DNA from: an uncultured Cetobacterium sp.
GTDB lineage: Bacteria; Fusobacteriota; Fusobacteriia; Fusobacteriales; Fusobacteriaceae
Length of the DNA stretch: 64,000 nucleotides
Direction: 5' to 3'
NCBI RefSeq assembly: GCF_945952365.1
Contig: NZ_CAMFHX010000003.1
Span: 62,001-126,000, forward strand
Below the pieces are notes generated by a model that saw only the letters and a list, made by a program, of their open reading frames with translations, was not told the DNA's origin and made no database searches. The position numbers were made by a program, and so were the translations under genes. Positions 43,684-53,105 of this stretch are shown here, one piece after another; position 1 is the stretch's first letter; every line of letters begins with the position of its first letter.

Positions 43684-44645
43684 TATTTTTTCAATACCTC
43701 TACTAATTGTTTTTTCCATCTCTCCATATTTTGAGCTACATACTCTGGATCTAACTTCACAATTTTATTTGTTGTTGGAACAAGTTTATAATCTTCAGGA
43801 AGCTTATAATCTATAACTGGGAACATATAATTTTTCTCAAGAGCTAACTTTTGAAACTCAGGTTCTAAAATAAAATCTAAGAATTGTTGCGAAGATTCTT
43901 TTATATTCTTTTTGTTTACTAAAGCAGCTCCTTCTATGTAAACATATCCGCCCTCTTCTGGAATATAACTTTTATATTTATCTCCATTTCCATCTTGGTA
44001 GAAGTAAAGTGAGCTTGAAGCATATCCACTCATGATAGCTCCCTCTCCTACTGAGAACTTAGCAAAAGAGTCCGACCATCCTGATGAAGTCGTCAAAATA
44101 GCTGGTTTTAAATCTTCCCAGAATTTCAGCCAATTTTCACCATAAACCGCTATTGTCCAAAGCATAAACCCTTCTCCTGTAAAACCTCTAGGATCTTGAA
44201 CTAAAAGCTCTTTTGAATATGTTTTTAACTCTTCGAAAGTTTTTAAATCTTTATTTAGCTTTTCATAATTATAATTTAAGGCTAACATTCCATAATCTAT
44301 CGGAGTTACTGACCACTCACTATCAATTATAAAATCCTTATTCACTATATTTGAAGCTGTTTTTGGTTTATAATTTTTTATAAGTGAATCTTTCTTAGCA
44401 TCTAAGTAGTTTATATCTGTTAATCCAACTACTATATCTGCCTTTGGATTTCTTTTTTCCAACTTCATTCTAGGAATTAATCCATCTATTGGAATAAACT
44501 TTATATCCACTCCTGTTTTCTCTTTAAAAATTGCTCCTGCTGAACTCTCTATCCATTTCATTGACTCGGGTCCATATACCACTACCTCTTCACCAAATGA
44601 AACTAAGCTCATAAAAAATAATCCTGTTAATACTGACTTTTTCAC
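43683..44645 (-). CDS. thiB: ABC transporter substrate-binding protein, thiamine (TbpA) type
   Basis: Periplasmic binding protein with signal peptide MKKSVLTGLFFMSLVSFG (320 residues total). Features of the thiamine/iron class are VVYGPESMKWIES, NPKADIVVGLTD, PIDYGMLALNYN, LVQDPRGFTGEGFMLWT and YIEGAALVNKK. The start is GTG 44645, preceded by AAGGGGGAA. The permease is coupled downstream, but the ThiQ-type ATPase is absent, so it must be supplied from elsewhere in the genome. Iron or another cation complex remains a possible substrate. Confidence 0.8.
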   Translation of the reverse strand: MKKSVLTGLFFMSLVSFGEEVVVYGPESMKWIESSAGAIFKEKTGVDIKFIPIDGLIPRMKLEKRNPKADIVVGLTDINYLDAKKDSLIKNYKPKTASNIVNKDFIIDSEWSVTPIDYGMLALNYNYEKLNKDLKTFEELKTYSKELLVQDPRGFTGEGFMLWTIAVYGENWLKFWEDLKPAILTTSSGWSDSFAKFSVGEGAIMSGYASSSLYFYQDGNGDKYKSYIPEEGGYVYIEGAALVNKKNIKESSQQFLDFILEPEFQKLALEKNYMFPVIDYKLPEDYKLVPTTNKIVKLDPEYVAQNMERWKKQLVEVLKK

Positions 44646-44672
44646 GCTGTTCCCCCTTCTTATTTTTCTAAT

Positions 44673-47600
44673 TTATAGTTTTATCTCTAAAAATTCTCCC
44701 GTAACAACATACTCTTCAGATACATCTAAGCTATTCAGATGAGCTTTTACTATGGTGATATACTCATCTAACTGTGCTTGGTTTATTCCTCCAGTTTTAT
44801 AATCGGCAACAAGAATTCTTCCCTCACTACTTCTAGTTGGTTTTTTTATCATAATTCTATCTATTCTTTTCAGCTCTCCGTCATGGTATATCTCATACTC
44901 TGGGTATATATAATCCCACTCCTCTGAAAATATAATTGGGTTATCTCTAAAGAAGTTTTTAAATTCAACTCCATTTAAAATCTCTGTCAATCTTTCCTCA
45001 CCTATTATAGATGCATGCTTTGAATAAGTTCTCTCTTTTGCTTCGATATGTTCCTCTTCACTATTATTTATAATAAATTCTAAGTAATAGTGAATTGCAT
45101 TTCCGACTCTTCTTTTTTCCTCTGTAATTACATCAACTAGTAACATTCTATTAGGCTGCTCACACTCTGCAATCTCTTTTTCAATAAAGTCTATCGAATT
45201 TAATAGTTCAATATTTTTCTCTCTAGTAATCTCTTCATTTTTTTCAGTTCTACTAATTTTACCACATTTTAAGGTCAATAGTCCATCTATTGAGCTCTTT
45301 AAATATCTATTTTCACTATTCCCCAGCACTAAAAATAGATTTTTTTTAGCTCTTGTAAGAGCAACATAGATATTATTTATCTCCTCTTGCTCCTCTTTTA
45401 TCTCTAACTCTCTTAAAAAATTATAGTTACCATCTAAATATTGTAAAACTTTTTCATATTTTTTATCTACAAATATATAGTTTTCTATCTCACTAAATGG
45501 TGATTTAAAATCTATATGAAATTGAATTCCACTATTTAACCCTTTTCTCTGTACTTGATGGAAATAGTAAACAGTTTCAAACTCTAATCCTTTAGATTTA
45601 TGTATACTTAAAAGTGTTATAGCCGATTCCTCCTCTAAAGAAACCTGTTTAAACTTTGGATTTTTTTTCTCCTGACTCAACGAGCTATAAAAATCATAAA
45701 GGTTTTCATGCTCTTTTGATAGCTCTAAAAACTGAAATATATTTTTTAAATCTGATTTTCCTGAGAAGTGTTCTGAGATATTAAACTTTTCTATTACATC
45801 TAAAACAAAGTTTTTATTCTCTAAACCTTTTTCTAAAATTTCATCTACTCTTCTAACTACCTCTTTTAAGTTTTCAGGCAGACTCTCTCTCTCCTCTAAA
45901 TATCCTTTAAGCAAGTATTTCATCTCTATATTTCCTATTTTCACTATATCACTACGTAAAAACTCTAGCAGTGAAAACATATCTCTATTCACTGTATACT
46001 TTAACAGCTTATATATGGGATTAACAGCTCTATGATATATTATAGAGTCATTCGAATCTATTATAAATGGTATTTTCCTATCACTTAAAGCGTTTGCAAT
46101 CTCATTCAATTGCTTGTTACTTCTAGCTATAATACCTATTCCACCATAATCTCCTCTAAAGTTATCCTCTATAGAATCTACCATAGTTTCTATCATATTT
46201 TCCTCTTCAAGCTCTTCAGTTGATTTTTCTTTTTTGCCAAAATCTATCGGCTCAGGTAAATCCTCATCGTCCTCATCTTGAAGTAGCTCTTCTTTTCTTA
46301 AAACTTCAAAATATCCAAGCTCCTCACTTTTTCCATCTACAGGTGTGAAACTCCATTTATAATCGTGTGATTCTAGCTCTGCAACATCATCATATGTTTC
46401 TGACACACCAGAAAACACCTTATTTGTAAAATCTACAATGTGTCTACAACTACGATATGAAGTACTCATAGTTTCTTCTGAAACTCTAATTATATCTGGT
46501 AGGTTTTCAAAAAGAGTTTTCTCTCCCCCTCTCCAACCATATATACTTTGCTTTTCATCTCCAACACATATCAGATTTTCACAGCTATTTATAAGACCTT
46601 TTAAAATTCTCCATTGAAGAACACTTGTATCCTGAAACTCATCAATAAAAACAGTTTTAAATTGGCTATCGAAAATATCTTTAAAATATTCAGTTATATA
46701 TCCATCTTTTATAAGATTTATCTCTGGCTTATCGATATATTGGAACATATAGCTACTTATATCTAAATGAGTAAACCTTTTATCAGCAAACTTTATCTCA
46801 TCATATATAGAGTATAGATTTTGAATAAAGTATAAAATCTCTTTTTCAAAAGTCAAAATCTCTCTATTGAAAACCTCTTTTGAAACTTCCTCTTTCAGTT
46901 CAGAAAAAGCTTTTGATAAGATCTCTAACTCACAATCTAAATCTATAGATTTTGTTGTTCTAACTCTTCTTCCATCCCAGCACTTTTCACTTTTCAATAT
47001 CTCATTCCAATTTTCAATAAGATGATCTAGATGCTGAGCAGTTTCCTTTTCAACAATCCATTTTATAACTTTTGACATATAATCAGTTAGAGGCTTCCCA
47101 TCCTTTTTCTTTTCTTTTACAGCAGTAAATGTTGCAATCAGATGATTTATAAGCTTATCTATAGATATAGTCGAATCATATCCATCTTTAGATTTCAAAT
47201 TTTGAGATTGATCTATCAATATCAACTTCCATCTATTGTCTATCAATTTTCTAAGTATATCTAAATACTTTTCAATATCTCTTTCAGTTCTATTTTGTAA
47301 AAATATTTTGAACCTATCAAACTCAGATTTATCCTCTACAATCTTTTCAAAACACTTCAATAAAATCTCTATATTTTCAGAGTCATCTATGATTTCATAT
47401 GAAAATATATTTAAATATGGAGCTATAACGTTTTTAAATATATTATTTATAAATCCATCTATCGTTGAAATTTTCAACCTATCTTTATTATCTAAAACCT
47501 CATAATAAACTTTTTTTACATTTTCTACTGATAAATCCAGTTCTGGATATAGATTTTTTAAATTTTCATATAACCCAGAGTTTTTATCTCTATACATCTC

Positions 47601-47771
47601 CTCTAAGAATAAAATAACTCTCTCTTGAATCTCTGAAGTTGCTTTTTTAGTAAATGTCATAACAAGAACATCTTTATAGTTCTCACCTTTTAAAAGTGAA
47701 GCTAAATACTCTAAAGATAGTCTATACGTTTTTCCTGTTCCAGCACTAGCTTTTAAAACTATCCCTTTCAT
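44673..47771 (-). CDS. AddA-like UvrD-family helicase/nuclease
   Basis: A 1032-residue subunit of an AddAB/RexAB-like helicase-nuclease for double-strand-break resection ahead of RecA. Helicase motifs: ASAGTGKTYRL (Walker A, residue about 8), VMTFTKKATSEIQERV (Ia), FIDEFQDTSVLQWR (II), VGDEKQSIYGWRGGE (III), SITLLSIHKSKGLEFETVYY-type motif V region (LSIHKSKGLEF) and NIYVALTRAKKNLFLV (VI). The C-terminus has a PD-(D/E)XK-like part (ILVADYKTGGINQAQLDEYI). It overlaps the upstream AddB-like gene by TAATG. Confidence 0.88.
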   Translation of the reverse strand: MKGIVLKASAGTGKTYRLSLEYLASLLKGENYKDVLVMTFTKKATSEIQERVILFLEEMYRDKNSGLYENLKNLYPELDLSVENVKKVYYEVLDNKDRLKISTIDGFINNIFKNVIAPYLNIFSYEIIDDSENIEILLKCFEKIVEDKSEFDRFKIFLQNRTERDIEKYLDILRKLIDNRWKLILIDQSQNLKSKDGYDSTISIDKLINHLIATFTAVKEKKKDGKPLTDYMSKVIKWIVEKETAQHLDHLIENWNEILKSEKCWDGRRVRTTKSIDLDCELEILSKAFSELKEEVSKEVFNREILTFEKEILYFIQNLYSIYDEIKFADKRFTHLDISSYMFQYIDKPEINLIKDGYITEYFKDIFDSQFKTVFIDEFQDTSVLQWRILKGLINSCENLICVGDEKQSIYGWRGGEKTLFENLPDIIRVSEETMSTSYRSCRHIVDFTNKVFSGVSETYDDVAELESHDYKWSFTPVDGKSEELGYFEVLRKEELLQDEDDEDLPEPIDFGKKEKSTEELEEENMIETMVDSIEDNFRGDYGGIGIIARSNKQLNEIANALSDRKIPFIIDSNDSIIYHRAVNPIYKLLKYTVNRDMFSLLEFLRSDIVKIGNIEMKYLLKGYLEERESLPENLKEVVRRVDEILEKGLENKNFVLDVIEKFNISEHFSGKSDLKNIFQFLELSKEHENLYDFYSSLSQEKKNPKFKQVSLEEESAITLLSIHKSKGLEFETVYYFHQVQRKGLNSGIQFHIDFKSPFSEIENYIFVDKKYEKVLQYLDGNYNFLRELEIKEEQEEINNIYVALTRAKKNLFLVLGNSENRYLKSSIDGLLTLKCGKISRTEKNEEITREKNIELLNSIDFIEKEIAECEQPNRMLLVDVITEEKRRVGNAIHYYLEFIINNSEEEHIEAKERTYSKHASIIGEERLTEILNGVEFKNFFRDNPIIFSEEWDYIYPEYEIYHDGELKRIDRIMIKKPTRSSEGRILVADYKTGGINQAQLDEYITIVKAHLNSLDVSEEYVVTGEFLEIKL

Positions 47772-50299
47772 TAGAACTCCCTCCTACATATCTCACCATA
47801 TTCACAATATTGGCAACCACTTTTTTTCTCACTTAAAGAGTAAATTTCCTCTTTAAAGAACTCTACCAATCTCTCTTTTAAAATCTCCCTCGTCAACTTA
47901 ACTCTGTCTTGGTTTTCTAGTTTTCCTTCAAAAGCATTATAGATTGATTTATGAGATTTTGTTTCATCTCCATATAACATAATACTATAAAAATCTAGCT
48001 GGTTATCTATCTTACTTCCTGTTTTAAAATCTATTATATGATTATTAGTTGTCGTTTCAATAACTAAATCGACTCTTCCACTTAAAGTGACTTCTACATC
48101 ACTTTTCAAAAATGGCTCTTTTCTACTATTTTTTTCACTCTCTATACGCTTTACTTTTTTCTCTATATATAAATCTTCAATCTCTTTATAAAACTTCAGT
48201 ATATTTCTAGCAAAACGTGGTATCAAAATTCCTGTAAAATAGTTGTCTAGATAGATAGGTATTTTTTTTCTATTGTTACGGAAGCTAGTGTATAGTAACT
48301 CCTCAACCTCTTCATAGCTCACACTATAGTCTGAAAGATTTAAAATCTTTTTCCACATCTTATCCGTTAATTTTTCAAAAACATCATGAACATATGTTCC
48401 TAAGAATTTAAGTGATAAGCCCAAAGTATCCTCTTTCTCAAAACTTTCTAACGAACAAAGTTTATTTAGATAGAATCTATACTCACACTTCATTAAAGTA
48501 TCGTAATCGTATGGTCCTATACTCAGTTCAGCATTTTTAAAGTCCTCTTTCTCTTTTAATAGATTACTCTCTACAAACTCTGGAAGTTCCTCGGTTTTTA
48601 AAGCTCTTAATCTTTCTAGAATATCCTCACTATAAACTGTTTTTTCCAATCTATTTATCTTATATCTATTTAAAACTTCAGAAAGAATAGGTGAAACTGC
48701 TTCGCCACTGTTTTCATTTTTTATATAGATTAAAATGTTATATCTATTTTTTAAAAGGCTTTGGTAGAATCGATATTTCTCCTCTTTTCTTTCTTTCTCA
48801 TAGTATGTAAACCCATTCTCTTTTTTTTGTTTTTCTGTCAGATAAAGAGAGTCTCTTTTTATTTTTGGAAGATGTCTTGTACTCATATTTATAAATATAG
48901 ATTCTCTAGATAAAATAACTTTACAATTCTCCATAGGTTTTATAAGATATTTACCTTCACTGTTATCATTTCTAATAATCTCAACATCATTAAAATATTG
49001 TAGTAAAAATTTTAATATATCTCCGCCAGTTTTAAAACAACCTTTTATCTCACTTGATTCTAGCATTATCTCTGTTGTCTTAGCATACCCCATATACTCT
49101 TGAAGTTTATCATAAAAATCCTTATATATTTTTTCACGGAACATCTCTAACGAAAATAACTCATTAAAATAATCTATAAATCTATCTATACTTTCAAACT
49201 TTGAAACTCTTAAAATATCTTGATAAATTTTAGTTATTTTTTCATTTTCCTCTTCACCAATATATTTATAATCCCAATCAACTCTAGAATATATATACTC
49301 TATATCAGCTTTTTCTATCCCGTAGTACTCTTGCATCTCCAAACCTCTTATCCCTTCTAAAAACTTTTTTATAGGAATAAGATTGTCCATCCTAGGTTCT
49401 AAACTAGATATCAAATCACTTTGAGCTGTTAAGAATTTAAAAAATTTCGTATCATTTATTGTATAGAAGCTTCCTCTTTTAAAATTATTTGGGAATATTT
49501 TAGAGTACTCGTTTTTATCCGCTTCTGGTGAAAATATATTTGTCATATGATTTTTCATCTTCATTATATCTAAAAGGTTTCCAATTAATTCTAGCTCATC
49601 TTGAACCTCTAAAATCGAAATCTCATTTTTTTGAACTTTAGGAAGATAAACATCTTTTAACTCTAAATTCTCCTCATCAAAAACTCCAAAATCTCCTTGA
49701 ACTCTAATTACTACCTCTATAAACTCTTTTAGTTTTGAGATTATAACTTTATCTAAAGGTGTAAAATTAACTATATCTATAAACACAATTTTTTTATATT
49801 TTTTAAAAGATGAGAGATTCAGATACTTTAAATTCTCAATCCAATCTTTTGGAATATAGTTTTTTTCCTCTAAATACACATCATATTTAGCTTTAAATTT
49901 TTCAAATATTTGAAAATATTTTTTCTGCCACTCCTCTAGTTCAATTGACTCTGTACATAAACTACGATTCAACTCTGTATAGTATTTAAAAAACTTATCT
50001 GAAAACTCAATTGATTCAAAATAGTTGTTTATATTTATCTCTTTAAACTCTTTTTTTAAATAGTTATATAAACTTACAAATCTTTTTGCTTCACTTAAGA
50101 CTATTTTATCTGTTCTAAAAGCCATATCCTTAAACTCTTCAATTGTTAGATATACTGGATCAGGCTCAAATATATTTCTTTTACTCTCTTTTCTTTGACT
50201 ATTTTTTAAAGGGTAATCAGAAAATATGTACAGAACAGAGGGATCTTTTTTCAATCCCTGAATTAAAGATCCCCCATAAGGTATATATTCAAATTTCAT
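47771..50299 (-). CDS. AddB-like PD-(D/E)XK nuclease
   Basis: An 842-residue partner of the AddA-like helicase. The C-terminal nuclease domain shows DLVIETTTNNHIIDFKTGS (Asp...Asp-X-Lys) and ends with CQYCEYGEIC, which with an upstream Cys (LMKCEYRFYLNKLCSLESF) can form the iron-sulfur staple found in AddB. The N-terminal part is a degenerate, inactivated helicase, as in that family. Shorter than Bacillus AddB (about 1160). Start ATG 50299 follows TAGGAGG. Translationally coupled to the helicase gene. Confidence 0.85.
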   Translation of the reverse strand: MKFEYIPYGGSLIQGLKKDPSVLYIFSDYPLKNSQRKESKRNIFEPDPVYLTIEEFKDMAFRTDKIVLSEAKRFVSLYNYLKKEFKEININNYFESIEFSDKFFKYYTELNRSLCTESIELEEWQKKYFQIFEKFKAKYDVYLEEKNYIPKDWIENLKYLNLSSFKKYKKIVFIDIVNFTPLDKVIISKLKEFIEVVIRVQGDFGVFDEENLELKDVYLPKVQKNEISILEVQDELELIGNLLDIMKMKNHMTNIFSPEADKNEYSKIFPNNFKRGSFYTINDTKFFKFLTAQSDLISSLEPRMDNLIPIKKFLEGIRGLEMQEYYGIEKADIEYIYSRVDWDYKYIGEEENEKITKIYQDILRVSKFESIDRFIDYFNELFSLEMFREKIYKDFYDKLQEYMGYAKTTEIMLESSEIKGCFKTGGDILKFLLQYFNDVEIIRNDNSEGKYLIKPMENCKVILSRESIFINMSTRHLPKIKRDSLYLTEKQKKENGFTYYEKERKEEKYRFYQSLLKNRYNILIYIKNENSGEAVSPILSEVLNRYKINRLEKTVYSEDILERLRALKTEELPEFVESNLLKEKEDFKNAELSIGPYDYDTLMKCEYRFYLNKLCSLESFEKEDTLGLSLKFLGTYVHDVFEKLTDKMWKKILNLSDYSVSYEEVEELLYTSFRNNRKKIPIYLDNYFTGILIPRFARNILKFYKEIEDLYIEKKVKRIESEKNSRKEPFLKSDVEVTLSGRVDLVIETTTNNHIIDFKTGSKIDNQLDFYSIMLYGDETKSHKSIYNAFEGKLENQDRVKLTREILKERLVEFFKEEIYSLSEKKSGCQYCEYGEICRREF

Positions 50300-50308
50300 T
50301 TTTACCTC

Positions 50309-50812
50309 CTATTTTTTCATAGGTGTTGCACACTCTATCGCTTTACCTTTCAGTATCTCAATCCCGTGAACCAATGCATCTATAACAAAATTTAGATTCT
50401 CTGTTGCACCTTTTGGACTTCCAGGAAGATTTAAAATTAAACTACCTTTTCTGATTCCACATCTAGCTCTACTCAACATAGCCTTTGCAGTTATTTCAAA
50501 AGATTTCGCTCTCATATACTCTGCTACTCCAGGTGCTTCTCTTTCTATAACAGCAAGAGTTGCCTCTGGTGTTACATCTCTTTTTGAAAACCCTGTTCCA
50601 CCATTTGTCACAATCAAATCTGCAACATCTTCATCCGCTAACTTTTTTAGCTCCTCTACAATCTCCTCATATGTATCTGGTAACATATTATAGTAAACAT
50701 TTTCGTAACTCGAATGATTTTCAAAAATCTCTTTTAACTTCTCTCCAGTTACATCTACTCTCTCTCCTCTTGAACCCTTATCACTCAGTGTTATTATAGC
50801 TACTCTTATCAT
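50309..50812 (-). CDS. mog: Molybdopterin adenylyltransferase-like protein (MogA/MoaB)
   Basis: Activates molybdopterin by adenylylation for metal insertion. Fold motifs: VAIITLSDKGSRGER, LIVTNGGTGFSKRDVTPEA (TGGTG-type loop) and LILNLPGSPKGATENL. Length 167 is normal. AAGGAG precedes the ATG; the stop is 9 bases ahead of the AddB-like gene. No other molybdenum-cofactor genes are in the window. Confidence 0.9.
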   Translation of the reverse strand: MIRVAIITLSDKGSRGERVDVTGEKLKEIFENHSSYENVYYNMLPDTYEEIVEELKKLADEDVADLIVTNGGTGFSKRDVTPEATLAVIEREAPGVAEYMRAKSFEITAKAMLSRARCGIRKGSLILNLPGSPKGATENLNFVIDALVHGIEILKGKAIECATPMKK

Positions 50813-50824
50813 CTCTATCTCCTT

Positions 50825-52255
50825 TTACAGTATCGGTGCTATCAGTTTAGATATTGATTCTAGCACTCTATCTTTTTTTCCTCTTTCTCTATACTCTTTT
50901 AAAGTCACTCTTCTCGACTCTAATATATCAGACTTTATTCTGTTTTCCAACTCAATTATACTACTACCTAAAATCAATAAACTTATTTCAAAATTTTGAT
51001 ACATACTTCTATAATCAAAGTTTGCTGTACCTAAAAGTGCAATCTCTCCATCCACTACAATAAGTTTACTATGAATAAACCCATCTTTATATTTATAAAT
51101 TTCAGCTCCTAGCTCAATCAGTTCTCCATAAAAATATTGATTTGCCCAATATACAAAAGCATGATCTCCAACACTTGGAATAACAATCTTAACCTTTATT
51201 CCTGATATAAGAGCACCTTTTAAAGCTTCTAAAATTGGTTCATCTGGAATAAAATATGGTGTTTCTATATGTATACTTCTTTCTGCTTTTATTATAAGGT
51301 TAAGTATTGTATCTTTTATAGTATGAAACTCATAGTTTGGTCCAGAGCTCACAACTTGAATAGGTGTCAGTTGATAATCTCTTTTTTTCAAAACTGGATT
51401 TTCAAAAACATCAGTAGTATCTTTTTTTAAAAACTTCCAACTTCTTTCAAACTCATGAAGATAATCTATAATAGCCTCACCTTTAATTGAAAAACCTATA
51501 TCTTGCCACTTTCCAAGTCTCCCTTTTCCAACATAATCTTTTCCTATATTCAATCCTCCAGAAAAACAAATCTCATTATCTAGCAAAGTTATTTTTCTGT
51601 GATCTCTATAGTTTGCTCGTAGATTTCCAATTTTTATAAATGGAAAATATGATGGGAAAAATATCTCAATCATAATTCCAGCTTTTCTTAGAGTCTCAAT
51701 TCTACTTTTAGAAACTCCTCTTGTACCAGCTCCATCTATAATAATTTTTATCTCAACTCCATCTTTTGCACGCTCTAAAAGCAAGTCATATATAGGCCCA
51801 CCAACCTCATCATCATCAAATATATAGTACTCCATATAGATATATTTTTTTGTATTTTTAATAGCTAAAGTCAAACTATTAAAAAAATACTCGTTTTTAC
51901 GATAGAAAATAAAACTGTTGTTGTGTGTCATCTTACCTAAAAGAACTCCATCTAAGTATCTACTTAAACCAATCCATTTTTTTATACTGATCATCGATTT
52001 TTTATTTAACCCCTTAGAATATTCGTGATTACTTTTCAAATAATATTTTGCTAATGCTCTTCTTTTTTTGAAACTAACACCAAAAAAAAGATAGACTATA
52101 AATCCAAAATATGATGTTAATAGTAATATCGTTATCCAAAATAAAGTGAATACAGGTCTTTTTCTCTCGAAAAATATAATGATTATTGCGAATATAATAT
52201 TTACGAAAACTAAGTAATCTTTTAGTGCTATGAATATCTCTTTCACATAACTCAC
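50825..52255 (-). CDS. cls: Cardiolipin synthase
   Basis: Condenses phosphatidylglycerols into cardiolipin at the inner membrane. Two N-terminal membrane segments (about 10-30 and 35-57) are followed by two phospholipase-D HKD motifs: YRDHRKITLLDNEICFSGG and FIHSKLIVVDGEIALLGT. Length 476 matches ClsA. The start follows GAGGTG. It is followed by mog on the same strand with 12 bases between. Confidence 0.94.
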   Translation of the reverse strand: MSYVKEIFIALKDYLVFVNIIFAIIIIFFERKRPVFTLFWITILLLTSYFGFIVYLFFGVSFKKRRALAKYYLKSNHEYSKGLNKKSMISIKKWIGLSRYLDGVLLGKMTHNNSFIFYRKNEYFFNSLTLAIKNTKKYIYMEYYIFDDDEVGGPIYDLLLERAKDGVEIKIIIDGAGTRGVSKSRIETLRKAGIMIEIFFPSYFPFIKIGNLRANYRDHRKITLLDNEICFSGGLNIGKDYVGKGRLGKWQDIGFSIKGEAIIDYLHEFERSWKFLKKDTTDVFENPVLKKRDYQLTPIQVVSSGPNYEFHTIKDTILNLIIKAERSIHIETPYFIPDEPILEALKGALISGIKVKIVIPSVGDHAFVYWANQYFYGELIELGAEIYKYKDGFIHSKLIVVDGEIALLGTANFDYRSMYQNFEISLLILGSSIIELENRIKSDILESRRVTLKEYRERGKKDRVLESISKLIAPIL

Positions 52256-52267
52256 CTCAACTTTTTT

Positions 52268-52300
52268 TTAGAAAAAAGAGAAGAGTCTAAACTCTTCTCT
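52268..52300 (-). terminator. Terminator of the SIR2-like/(p)ppGpp synthetase operon
   Basis: AGAGAAGAGT and ACTCTTCTCT form a 10-bp perfect stem with a 4-base loop; on the minus strand a T-run (TTTTTTC) follows. Confidence 0.85.
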
Positions 52301-53086
52301 CTATTTGAATTTTAAATCCAACTCTCTAAAGTTATCTTCTAACCCTTTTCCATTAGAAAACTCTTTTTTTATTTTCTTTATAAACGTTCCCATCTCATCT
52401 GCACTTCCAACAAGTCTGTTAAAAATTCCAAGATATTCAGTTATAATAGGATTATCTACATCATATGGATATCTCATCAGATGATCTATCTCACTCCAAG
52501 CCTCTTCAAACACTGTTCTAACCTGTATCTCTACAAGAACTTCATCCTGTTTTGTAACTGGAACACCAATTAGATAATGAATAGATCTGTATCCATGATC
52601 TCTCACTATGATTTCACAGTCTAAATCTTGAATTGTATTTTTCAAGTCTTGGATATTGTAGTCTCCTCTTCTAATATTGATTTGAGGAGTCTCTTTTGTA
52701 TCCCAAAGTTTCGTAATCTCTCCATGAATTCCACGCCAGTCATCTTTAAATAGATGTAGCACACGAATACCTATAAGGTCAGTGATAATCTCTTTATAGT
52801 TCTCAGCATTTATTCCACGGTCAGCATATTTACGACCTTTTCTTATAATCTTTTCTACAAGGTGAGTTGCTTTTTTTACCCTTCTTCTCACCGAGTGAAC
52901 TCCTACACTATCAATTAGTTTCGAAACTATATGCTCGGCTTCTTTCTCTAAATAAGGTACCAGCTTTAGATAATCTGCATAAATCTTCATAAGTTCATCC
53001 CAATCTAAACCTGTAGACTCAAAATACTCCTCAGTTATTGAAAATATTTTGAAGAACTCATCCTTGTTTATATTACCATTCAACAT
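52301..53086 (-). CDS. Small (p)ppGpp synthetase (RelA/SpoT synthetase domain only)
   Basis: Transfers pyrophosphate from ATP to GDP/GTP. Motifs: DLIGIRVLHLFKDDW, RDHGYRSIHYLIGVP (substrate Tyr) and VEIQVRTVFEEAWSEIDHL (catalytic Glu). There is no HD hydrolase, TGS or ACT domain, so it is a stand-alone synthetase of 261 residues. I start at ATG 53086, with AAGAGGTG 9 bases upstream; the open frame runs to 53158 but that would overlap the preceding gene. It lies 19 bases after the stop of the frameshifted SIR2-like gene, likely in one operon. Confidence 0.88.
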   Translation of the reverse strand: MLNGNINKDEFFKIFSITEEYFESTGLDWDELMKIYADYLKLVPYLEKEAEHIVSKLIDSVGVHSVRRRVKKATHLVEKIIRKGRKYADRGINAENYKEIITDLIGIRVLHLFKDDWRGIHGEITKLWDTKETPQINIRRGDYNIQDLKNTIQDLDCEIIVRDHGYRSIHYLIGVPVTKQDEVLVEIQVRTVFEEAWSEIDHLMRYPYDVDNPIITEYLGIFNRLVGSADEMGTFIKKIKKEFSNGKGLEDNFRELDLKFK

Positions 53087-53105
53087 CAAAATAAACACCT
53101 CTTTA

